This document shows positions 1 to 8,193 of a stretch of DNA of 19,153 nucleotides, one piece after another. Made by a program: the position numbers and the translations under genes. The first letter of the stretch is position 1; each line of letters opens with the position of its first letter. This stretch comes from Podochytrium sp. JEL0797 (Eukaryota; Chytridiomycota; Chytridiomycetes; Chytridiales; Chytriomycetaceae): NCBI GenBank assembly GCA_027596195.1, contig JADGJG010000459.1:1-19153 (forward strand). The letters run 5' to 3'. The notes beneath the pieces were generated by a model, which saw nothing but the letters and a program-made list of their open reading frames with translations, was not told where the DNA came from and ran no database searches.

Positions 1-3000
1 CGCAATCTGGGGCTTGTCTGTGGCGGCGAAGTCTAAAACAGCCTGCAAAAAAAAAGATTAGACACTAATCGTAATCAAAAACTTACTTACAAATTCAATG
101 TCGCGTTCGCTGGTCTCGGTGGGGTGGGAAACGAAATCCACGACCGCGTGTTCAACGGCTTCAACCGCGCCACCAACCGTCTCCACCACACGTTCAAAGA
201 ATCCGGCCTTGTGGGATGGAACTTCCTCAACGGCAACCACTTTCTCCACGATAACCACGCCTTTGTTTTCTATGACAACCGCTGGATCCTCAACCGCAAT
301 TGTCTCAACTTGTTCAGCAGACACTGCCTCAGCCACAACAGCTCTGGTCGACTCGACAACAGTCTCCTCAATGGCAACTGGCTCGACAACTTCGGGCAAA
401 ACGGTGACAGTTTCAACAACAGAGACATCCTCCACGATCTTTTCAATAGCTGGTTCGCCAGAAACCACAGTATTCTTTTCGGGGGCGGTAGAGTCTTCGA
501 CAACAGTCTCGCTGACATCGGTCGACGTTACAATAGTGGTGGTGGTGATCTCAACAGAGCCCGACTTGGGAGCGGCCCTGCCAAAGATGGCCTTGAAGAA
601 CCCGCGCTTCTTGGGGGCATCCGATTCCGATTCATCGACTTCCTCGACAGATTCTTGCGTGATAGTCTCAACAACAACCTCAGATTCCACGACGGTTTCT
701 TGTACAACAGCCTCCTCCGTTTCGACAGCAGTAGTCTCGACCACGATAGTTTCCTCCGTTTCAGCCACGGCAGTCTCCACTGCGGCAGTCTCGACCACAG
801 TCAAGGAGGCCGCGTTCTGGGCTGCAACGAATTCCTCGTACGTCTCAAAGTCGGACTCCTTCAACGCGGCGACAACTGGCTCGGATTCCTCAGGCGCAGC
901 AGCCTCCGGGACAACCACTTCGGCGATAGTCTCAGAGAATTCCCTCTCGACTGGGACATCGACCTCGGTCGCAATCTGGGGCTTGTCTGTGGCGGCGAAG
1001 TCTAAAACAGCCTGCAAAAAAAAAGATTAGACACTAATCGTAATCAAAAACTTACTTACAACTTCAATGCCGCGTTCGCTGGTCTCGGCGGGGTGGGAGA
1101 CGAAATCCACGACCGCGTGTTCAACAGCTTCAACCGCGCCACCAACTGTCTCCACCACGCGTTCAAAAAATCCAGCCTGGTGCTGTGGAATCTCCTCGAC
1201 AGCAACCACTTCCTCCACGATAATAACCTCCTTGTCTACTACGACAACCGCTGGCTCCTCAACAACAATCGCTTCAACTTGTTCAACAGCCACTTCTTCA
1301 GCCACAACAACTTCGGTTGACTCCACCGCAGTCTCCTCAATGGCAACTGGCTCGAAAACCTCCGTCGAAACGGTGACAGTTTCAACGACAGACACATCCT
1401 CGACCGTTTCAATCGCTGGCTCGTCCGCAAGAACGACATTGGTCTCGGCGACAGCAGAGTCTTCAACAATAGTCTCGGTGACATCGCTCGAGGTCACGGT
1501 AGTGGTGATGGTCTCAATAGATTCCGACTTGGGAACGGCTCGCCCAAAGATGGCCTTGAAGAACCCGCGCTTCTTGAGTGCCCCGGATTCCAATTCATCG
1601 ACTTCCTCAACCGATTCTTGAGTGACTACGGTCTCGACAACCGTCTCGCGCGAGAAAGCTTCCACGACAGCTTCTTGCACAACAGCATCCTCCGTTTCAA
1701 CGACAGAAGTCTCGATCACGACAATTTCCTTCTTATCAACCACGGCCGTCTCCACCACGGCCAAGGAGGCTGCGTTCTGGGCAGCAACGAAATCCTCATA
1801 CATCTCGAAGTCGGACTCCTTCAATTCGGCGACAATTCGGTCGTCAGCCACGGGCGCAGCGACCTCCGTAACAACAACCTCGGTGGTGGTCTCAGAAATT
1901 TCGCGTTCGACTGGGACAACGACCTCGGACGCAATCTCAGACGCTTCGACCACGGTCTCGACTGGAGCAGCAAACCCTGAAACAGCCTGTCGAAAAAGTG
2001 AGAAACTAAGCGCAATCAGACGAAAATAATCAACTCACAACATCAAGGCCGCGTTCTTTGGTCTCGGCGGGGTGCGACAAGAGATCCGAGACGGCGTGTT
2101 CGACAGTTTCAACTGCGCCTCCAACCGTCTCCACCACGCGTTCAAAGAACCCAGCCTTGTGGGATGGAACCTCCTCGATGACAGCCACTTCCTCCAAGAT
2201 AACCGCGTCTTTGTCTGAAGTAACAAGTGGCTCCTCCTCGACCGCCACCTCAATATCCTTGGACATTTCAGCTACTGGCTCGGTTTTGACAACCTGAACT
2301 TGCTCTGCCGCTACCTCCTCAACCAGAACTGCCTCGATAGTCTCAGTCACAACGAGTTCTTGGACCTCAGACTCGACAACAACACCCTGAGTAACTGGCT
2401 CAATCTCGAGTTCCTTGGTCTCGGTAATCGCGACTTCCTCAACAACAACGTCGGCAGTGACCTCTGGGATGGCGGTTTCAGCGACGGAAGTCTCGAAAGA
2501 GATCGATTTGGCTGTAGCTAAATATGAGTTCAAGAGAAATTCGCAAATGCAATGGAGACGTACTTTGAGACACGTCAGCAACAACAATCTCCTTCTCCTC
2601 AGCAGAGTCAAAAGCTTCGATGGACGCAGTCACACGAATGGCAGTTTCTGACACGATGTCTCGAGCCGCAGGCTCGATATCGATCGTTTCGCCTTCAGCA
2701 ACCGCGTCTTCCAGGGGGGCAGCTCCAACAACAGATTCCGGGATTGCAGTGGTTGTAGTGATTGTAGTTGTGGCGGCCGATTTCGGACTCGGTGTGGATT
2801 GGCCAAAGAAACTTGAGAAGAAACCGCGCTTTGCGGGCGAAGCAGTTGCGGGTCCTTGCTGTTGAATGATTTCGGGAACAAGAACTTGAGCACCGGCTGC
2901 ATCCAGAGAGCTTCCTGCGAGTGCATCGATTTCTCGAGCAGTAAGAGCTGACTCGAATACTTCAGGAGCTCCAACCAATTGATCCGTTTCGCCTTCAGCA

Positions 3001-6000
3001 ACCGCTGGCTCGGTTGGCTCTCTGGTCGGTGACGCCTCCACAATGCACACCGAAACTTCCTCGGTAGAAGAGCTCTCGTCTGGGCGCAACTCAGCGACGT
3101 AAATTGCTCGCGACATGTCCGCAACAACTGGAGCCACGAAGCTCTCTTCCTCCGCCAAAGCAATCGCATTCCTGGCCTCAATACTTTCGGAGACCAATCC
3201 ACCAGCCAAATCTTCCTCAGTCGAGCCGGCAACGGTTGTCACAGTTGTTGTGGTAGTCACGATAGGCTCTTTCTTGGGAACGGCTTGCCTGAACACGGCC
3301 TTGAAGAACCCGCGCTTCTTTGCTTGCGGCGCATCCGCCATCGGCGATTCCTGAACGTCGAGGATAGGCTCCGGGATGACTACATTCTCCGTTGGAACGA
3401 CAGCAGTCTCCACCACGGTCAAGGAGGCCGCGTTCTGGGCTGCAACGAATTCCTCGTACGTCTCAAAGTCGGACTCCTTTAACGCGACAATAGTCTCGGA
3501 AATTTCTCTCGCGACTGGGGGAACGACCTCGGTCGCAACCAGGAGCTCGACTGGAGCAGCGACCTCTGAAACAGACTGCAAAAAAGAACGTCAGACACGA
3601 AGCGTAATCAAACAAGCAAAATCGACTCACAGTGTCGATGTCGCGTTCGATGGGTTCGGCGGGGTGGGAAACGAAATCCACGACCGCGTGTTCAACAGCT
3701 TCAACCGCGCCACCAACCGTCTCCGCCACACGATCAAAGAACCCAGCTCTGTGGGAAGGAACTTCTTCGACGGCGACTACTTCCTCTACAATAACCACGT
3801 CCTTGTTTTCAACATCAACCGCTGGATCGTCCACCACAATCGCCTCAACTTGTTCGACCACAGCCACTTCCTCAGCCGCAACAACTTCGATTGACTCAAC
3901 AATGACAACTGGCTCGAGAGCCTCGGTCGAAACAGTGGCAGTTTCACTAACAGACACATCCTCCACGACCGTTTCAATAGCGGGTTCGTCTGAAACAACG
4001 GGCGTAGATTCAGCGGCCGTAGTAGCTTCCGTCACAACGACCTCGGTGATAGTCTCAGAGATTTCTCTCGAGACTGGGGCAACGACCTCGGTCGCAAGCA
4101 CGGGCTCGACTGAAGCAGCGACCTCTGAAACAGACTGCAACAAAGATCTTGAGACACTAATCGTAATCAAACAAGCAAAAGCAACTCACAACTTCAATGT
4201 CGCGTTCGATGGGTTCGGCAGGGTGCGACAAGAGATCCGAGACGGCGTGTTCCACCGCGTCAACGGCGCCCTCAACAGTTTCTACCACGCGTTCAAAGAA
4301 TCCAGCCTTGTGCTGTGGAATCTCCTCGACAACAACCACATCCTCCACAATAACCACATCCTTGTCTTCGACGACAACCGCTGGCTCCTCAGCCACAATC
4401 GTCTCAACTTGTTCAACAACCGCTTCCTCAACCAAAATTACCTCCGCTGGCTCAGCAACGGCCTCACTAGGAACAGACCCCACAATATCAGCAGTCTCGC
4501 CATTGAGATCCTCGGGAACGGACGCTTGGGCTGTGCCGTCTTCGGGGGAAACTTGAGTCAGCACGGCCGCGTCTGACTCGGCAAAGATTTCCCTCGGAGT
4601 TCCATCCACGACAATCTCGACGATGGGGTGCTGAGGAACGTCAAAGACAGATTCCGAAACCACCTCATCAATCGGAAAAGTGCGAGGTTCGTCAATTCCA
4701 TCCGCAAGTGCGAACATTTGAATATCTTCTGCTGCAGCTGGGGTAGCAGTTTCCTGCTATTTCGCGGATGAGTAGAAGTCAAGAGGAGTGTCAAAAAATA
4801 AAACGTACTGTCTCGACGTCTCTCCCTCCCGTCTCCGCAGCGTGAGAAACAAGATCCGCGAATGAATTCTCCACCGCTTCAACCACAACCCCAACTTTCT
4901 CTGCAACCCGCTCCAAGAATGTGGAATTGTGTGGTTCCTCCTGGGCCACAACAACCGTTTCATCCAAAGCAACTGCGTCACCGTCCAGGAGCTCACAAGA
5001 TTTGCTCTCCACCACAACAACCTCCTCGATGACGGCTGTCTCTTGGACCATAGGTTCCTCCAAAACAGTGGATTCTAAAACTTCGACCGACGTCACAGCA
5101 GAGGCGGGAATAGAGTCTTCCTTGAAAGCCGGAAGTTCAACCTCAAGAACGGAAATACCTCGGGGCTCAACGGAAGCCGCAGTAGACTCGACTTCCAAAG
5201 TACCCCGAGGAATGTCTGCGGCACTGGGTTCAACAACTGTTGACGTGACAGTGGCGATGGTGATTGTAGATCCTGCTTCCTCCGGAACAGGAAGAGTTTC
5301 GACGACGGTTGGGGTATAAATAGGTGTGATGTCGGAAATGATCGAAGCTGGAGCGTCAAAGACCTCAGAATGCAGGATTTCTCTTGGTACCGATTCCACA
5401 ACAGCATCCGTGGCCGGGACTCCCACAAAGATTTCCGTTGGATCCGATTCAACAACGGCGTCGGTGACCACAATCCCCCTTTCGCCTCGAACCTCCACAA
5501 CAGTTCCGACTGGTTCTGACAACAGATTGGTCTCGGCAACGACCGGCTCAACCGCAGCCTCCAGCACAATCTCCCTCTCGCCTGGCACCTCCAATACAGT
5601 TTCGACAGGCTCCGATAACAGACTGGCCTCGCCAACGACCGGCTCAACCTCAGCCTCCAGCACAATCTCTCTTGACACAGAAGCTGGATCCACCTCACTG
5701 ACGACAACCGCTTCCCGCACTTCGACTTCCTCCGAAACGACTGCCTCAGCTACTTCAACCGCAACATCTCCCACCGCGACAGCCTCTTCTTCGGCAACGA
5801 TATCGGTTTCAGATGCAGCCGCGAGCTCATCAGCAATCTCTTGGGCAGTCTTGACAACCTCGCGGTTTTTTTTCGTCGTGGTGACCTCCGTAGTTTCCGA
5901 AACGTAAATGGTTTTAATATTGCGCCTCGAGTGGGTGATTTCGTTTCTCGCGAGGGTTTCTTTGACGCGGATGCGAATAGATTCAGTGCGGAAGACATAA

Positions 6001-7007
6001 TCGAACACGATGAGGCTTGTGAAGGGGAAAACACAAAAATGTTAGATGACCCGCAGCCGGTATAAGGAAGCAAGAAAACAAAACGTACTGGTGGTTCTCA
6101 ATCACAGCCATGGCTAAGGCCAACTCGTCCTCCTCGCTCATCTCTTGCTGTCCGATTCGCAGTTCGCGAAGGTGTTGGTTGATTGAAATTGCGGCGATAA
6201 GGGCAGCGAGTCCCTCCCCTTGGATCATGTTTCCTTGAAGATCCAGTTTCTCGACAGTGATGTTGACTTGCATGGCCTGGGAGCGAAAAGTGTCAAAACA
6301 CGCGAAAATAAGGCCCAACCAAAATAAGGGCAAACCTCGCAAAGAAGCACGACTTCCTCCGTCGATAAGCCATCATCTATCAATTCCAACGCGGCGATCC
6401 CGCTGTTGCTTCTGATCTCGCCAGCGAGCCAAGTGATATCAAGTTCGCCCTCCTCCTCCGCGTATTCCTTCACTTCCTCCTCAACAACGACTTCGACGGG
6501 CTTCAATGAAGTCACTTGATGCGTTTCCGTGATTGTAAACTCCTTCACGATCTCTCCATGCTCGCCGACAAATGTTGCTTCGTTCGTTTCGACAACTGGC
6601 CCGCCCTTGCCTTCGTGAATCTCCTCGATCTGTAAGCATAAGACAAAAAGGCATTAGATCTGGGGCATTATCGAGATGATTCTCGACAGGTGTCGAATCA
6701 ATAATGAAGGGCAACGAAATCATCACCTCGGAAATGACTGCCGTGGTCACTTTCTTGGTTGTGGTTTCGACACCACTGCTCGTGGTAGATGTTGTGGTCG
6801 TCTCGCGTTTTGTTTCGCTCGTCGTTGGACTGTTCGGGTCCTGTTTGCAAAGTGTCAAAGATCCTGGAAATTGGCGGAGGGAGCGGGACGATCCTGGCGT
6901 CGCTCCAGTGCATTCCTCCGATGCGAATGCGACACACTGGCTTGATTGGCGCAAGGTCAGACGAAGAGGGGGGCTGCAATCACCTCGTGGCGCTCGTGAC
7001 CGTCCAT
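1..7007 (-). CDS. Tropomodulin-like LRR protein with giant modular acidic repeat tail (3' end beyond window)
   Basis: Exons in minus-strand order: 7007-6984, 6840-6727, 6629-6336, 6276-6089, 6015-4809, 4756-4190, 4134-3631, 3575-2564, 2517-2039, 1986-1060, 1011-91, 42-1. All join in frame, giving at least 2,093 codons. Exons 3-5 encode a tropomodulin/leiomodin C-terminal LRR cap. A repeat contains LDLQGNMIQGEGLAALIAAI, then ELRIGQQ, a helix, and a basic segment ending THSRR, in the same order as the last LRRs and C-terminal helix of animal tropomodulins. That family caps or nucleates actin filaments; the same role here is inferred. The tail is rich in Val, Glu, Thr and Ser, is probably disordered, and carries three repeated modules. 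The start is uncertain. ATG 7007 is the only ATG that fits, and it needs a 143-nt first intron; longer upstream readings begin with TTG. Exons 3-11 are firm, exons 1-2 tentative. Confidence 0.8.
91..213 (-). repeat. 41-residue exon-terminal amphipathic module, copy in exon 11 (representative of six)
   Basis: The module reads HKAGFFERVVETVGGAVEAV followed by EHAVVDFVSHP and an acidic end with ERDIE. Gap-free 41-codon copies lie at 91-213, 1060-1182, 2039-2161, 3631-3753, 4190-4312 and, more diverged, 4809-4931. Each stops exactly at a splice donor. Phe, Val and Ala alternate with Glu, Asp and His in a pattern that would form one long amphipathic helix with a hydrophobic face. I know no named domain with this sequence. 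Membrane-surface binding or helix pairing are inferences. Confidence 0.88.
565..612 (-). repeat. KRGFF basic-aromatic module (representative of four copies)
   Basis: A 16-codon segment, KKRGFFKAIFGRAAPK here, recurs at 1528-1575, 3273-3320 and, diverged as AKRGFFSSFFGQSTPS, at 2787-2834. It sits mid-exon in exons 8, 10 and 11, and is absent from the shorter exons 6 and 7. It is a basic, aromatic island in a strongly acidic tail and is followed by a Thr/Val-rich stretch. Conservation among diverged linkers suggests selection for a short binding motif or amphipathic patch. Its partner cannot be read from sequence. Confidence 0.85.
802..864 (-). repeat. LKESDFETYEEF module (representative of three copies)
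   Basis: A 21-codon module starting LKESDFETYEEFVAAQNA lies at 802-864, 1762-1824 and 3420-3482, always about 45-60 codons after the start of the long exons (8, 10, 11). It is predicted helical and contains Tyr and Phe in an acidic context. It is missing in exons 6 and 7, so the long units have the order LKESDF - KRGFF - 41-residue module. In exon 8 the last element lies beyond an extra intron, in exon 9. Confidence 0.85.
5481..5672 (-). repeat. Two tandem 96-bp repeats within exon 5
   Basis: Two 96-bp copies (5481-5576 and 5577-5672) encode 32-residue repeats of the type REIVLEA-x-VEPVV followed by LLSEPV and VPGE/VRGE. They are clearly alike at DNA level. The period is divisible by three, so the frame is kept. 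This small-scale repeat lies between the LRR head and the first 41-residue module and shows that the tail also grows by local slippage, separately from whole-exon duplication. Confidence 0.8.
6089..6629 (-). other. Tropomodulin/leiomodin-type LRR head (encoded part of exons 3 and 4)
   Basis: This segment gives an acidic lead-in, a helix-strand LRR unit (start DITWLAGEIRSN) and the tropomodulin-like LRR. It is interrupted by a 59-nt phase-0 intron at 6277-6335. The domain continues across the phase-2 intron at 6016-6088 into exon 5, where HLIVFDYVFRTESIRIRV matches the layout of the last LRR and amphipathic C-terminal helix of animal tropomodulins (LLKFGY-x-F followed by an Arg-rich helix and KRR). 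Only about three LRR units are visible, against five in animal proteins. No N-terminal tropomyosin-binding region is visible. Family assignment rests on motif order recognised by eye. A generic RNI-like LRR protein is the alternative. Confidence 0.7.
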
Positions 7008-7082
7008 TTGGGGAAAATTTTGGGATGGAGATTGCGATCGCACGAGCTTGAAAGATTCGTGCAAAGAGAAAAGACAAATTAT

Positions 7083-7088
7083 TTTATT
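7083..7088 (-). terminator. Poly(A) signal AATAAA for the F-box/LRR gene
   Basis: AATAAA read on the minus strand lies 80 nt downstream of the F-box/LRR stop codon, inside the 160-nt gap before the next minus-strand gene. The surrounding AT-rich stretch (7078-7095) could also act as a TATA-like element for the tropomodulin-like gene starting at 7007. The two uses cannot be separated from sequence. Confidence 0.45.
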
Positions 7089-7167
7089 TTTCTTGTTCAA
7101 TCAACAGAGAATCCAACGGATGAATTTTACAAAAGATGAGTCCGCCATGGCAGAACAAACGTCCCAA

Positions 7168-8019
7168 TTAATCGTGCACCAGATTCTTTGTCATCAACTC
7201 ATTGTGGTCCAAGAGCACATTCATCAATCGAGATGATTGAAGCTGCTCCAACTCGATTGGAATCGCACCAGTAAACCGGTTAAACCTCAAATCTAAAACG
7301 TCCAATTCCGCCAATCGTCCAATCTCTGATGGAATTCCACCCTCAAACAAATTCGACTGCAGTCGAAGATCCCGTAGCTCCACAAGTTGAAAGACCGAGG
7401 ATGGGAGCCCTCCGGATAATCGGTTGTGGGAAAGATCGACGCGTTTCATTTTGGAGCACCGGCTCAGCTCTTGAGGAATCTGACCCTCAAGGCGGTTTCT
7501 CGAGAGGTCCAATTTCGCAAGGTGTTCCAGGGAGCCAATCTCTTTCGGGATTGCGCCCTCCAAAGCGTTGGATCCCAAAGCCAAACCCTGCAAATTCGAC
7601 AGACCGCCAATCTCTTTCGGGATGTGACCAGTCAGTACATTGTTTGACAGGTCGAGTAACACCAACGAGGTCAAGCAGGCGATGGAAGCTGGAATTTCAC
7701 CATCGACATCCTCAAACGCCCAGTCAAGGTTTTCAACGCCAAGCGGGACCAGCACCATCTCGCAATATGTGACTTGAAATGATCGCGGCCATCGCATCCA
7801 CATCCGGTCAAAGTCTGTGGGCTCGTCACTCTCGATGTCTCCGTTTTCGAGAATTCGTTCCGAGTCGAACGGAAGAAAGCGAGACAGGTTCTGGCGCGCG
7901 AAAGTATCTTGGAGCAGACATGCGGAAAGTCGACGGCAGATTCGGCGGTACTTGAGGGCTTGGCCGGGATGGATGCGATCAAAGATTCTCCAGACAAGTT
8001 CGGTCGGGAGGGTGTCCAT
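7168..8019 (-). CDS. F-box protein with plant-type leucine-rich repeats
   Basis: Single-exon gene of 283 residues. Residues 1-45 form an F-box: LPTELVWRIFDRI, then a basic helix with YRRICRRLS. F-boxes bind Skp1 and place the protein in an SCF ubiquitin ligase as the substrate receptor. Residues 110-262 contain about six 24-residue repeats with LxxLDLSxNxLxGxIPxEI signatures, the plant receptor/PGIP-like LRR subtype, which would recognise the substrate. No signal peptide or membrane helix is visible, so it is probably cytosolic or nuclear. It starts at ATG 8019 and ends with TAA. It is transcribed away from the E2-F-box gene from a shared 174-nt promoter. LRRs of this subtype attached to F-boxes are, as far as I recall, frequent in chytrids. 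The substrate is unknown. Confidence 0.88.
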   Translation of the reverse strand: MDTLPTELVWRIFDRIHPGQALKYRRICRRLSACLLQDTFARQNLSRFLPFDSERILENGDIESDEPTDFDRMWMRWPRSFQVTYCEMVLVPLGVENLDWAFEDVDGEIPASIACLTSLVLLDLSNNVLTGHIPKEIGGLSNLQGLALGSNALEGAIPKEIGSLEHLAKLDLSRNRLEGQIPQELSRCSKMKRVDLSHNRLSGGLPSSVFQLVELRDLRLQSNLFEGGIPSEIGRLAELDVLDLRFNRFTGAIPIELEQLQSSRLMNVLLDHNELMTKNLVHD

Positions 8020-8193
8020 GGTCCAATGCGTAGATTGCGATTATCGGGAAGGAGTAGGTTGTTGCTGCGGACTTGGTTTGGCCAAGTGGAGTTGAGGTGT
8101 GGCGGGCGTGGACTTCGCTCGCTTGGCCACAGAGAGAAAAAAAACTCAAAAGCGAGGTGCAACGGAGAATCCCCCCACCACAAACAAACGAAA
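8020..8193. promoter_or_regulatory. Divergent promoter between the F-box/LRR and E2-F-box genes
   Basis: The 174 nt between two start codons must hold both promoters and both 5' UTRs. No clear TATA box is visible. The plus-strand start has an A-rich leader (ACAAACAAACGAAA) directly before the ATG, a favourable fungal start context. Shared control of two ubiquitin-system genes is an inference from geometry. Confidence 0.5.

Larger units (their letters stand above)
1..4756 (-). repeat. Tandem duplicated exon-intron units
   Basis: Exons starting at 4756, 4134, 3575 (split in two), 1986, 1011 and 42 are successive duplicates. Most begin with Ala/Ser-Val-Ser/Leu-x-Phe/Val-Ala-Ala and end with a shared 41-residue module. 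Flanking introns are 48-55 nt and recognisably the same sequence. Exons 6, 7, 10 and 11 are symmetric phase 0-0 (189, 168, 309 and 307 codons), so a unit can be gained or lost without a frameshift. Bases 1-92 are identical to 970-1061, including a complete 48-nt intron, which indicates very recent duplication or gene conversion. The array runs off the left edge. Confidence 0.9.

Noticed and set aside
98..1030. Long plus-strand open frames of about 300 codons opposite the repeat gene (also 124-1005, 3632-4576, 5326-5907)
   Set aside because: They are antisense shadows. Val/Glu/Thr codons leave few stops on the other strand, the products are Ser/Thr-rich low complexity, and they run across the introns of the real gene.
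6481..7077. Extended first exon of the tropomodulin-like gene starting at 7077 or 6979
   Set aside because: Both openings start with TTG, not ATG, and the first reads through the well-supported intron at 6630-6726.
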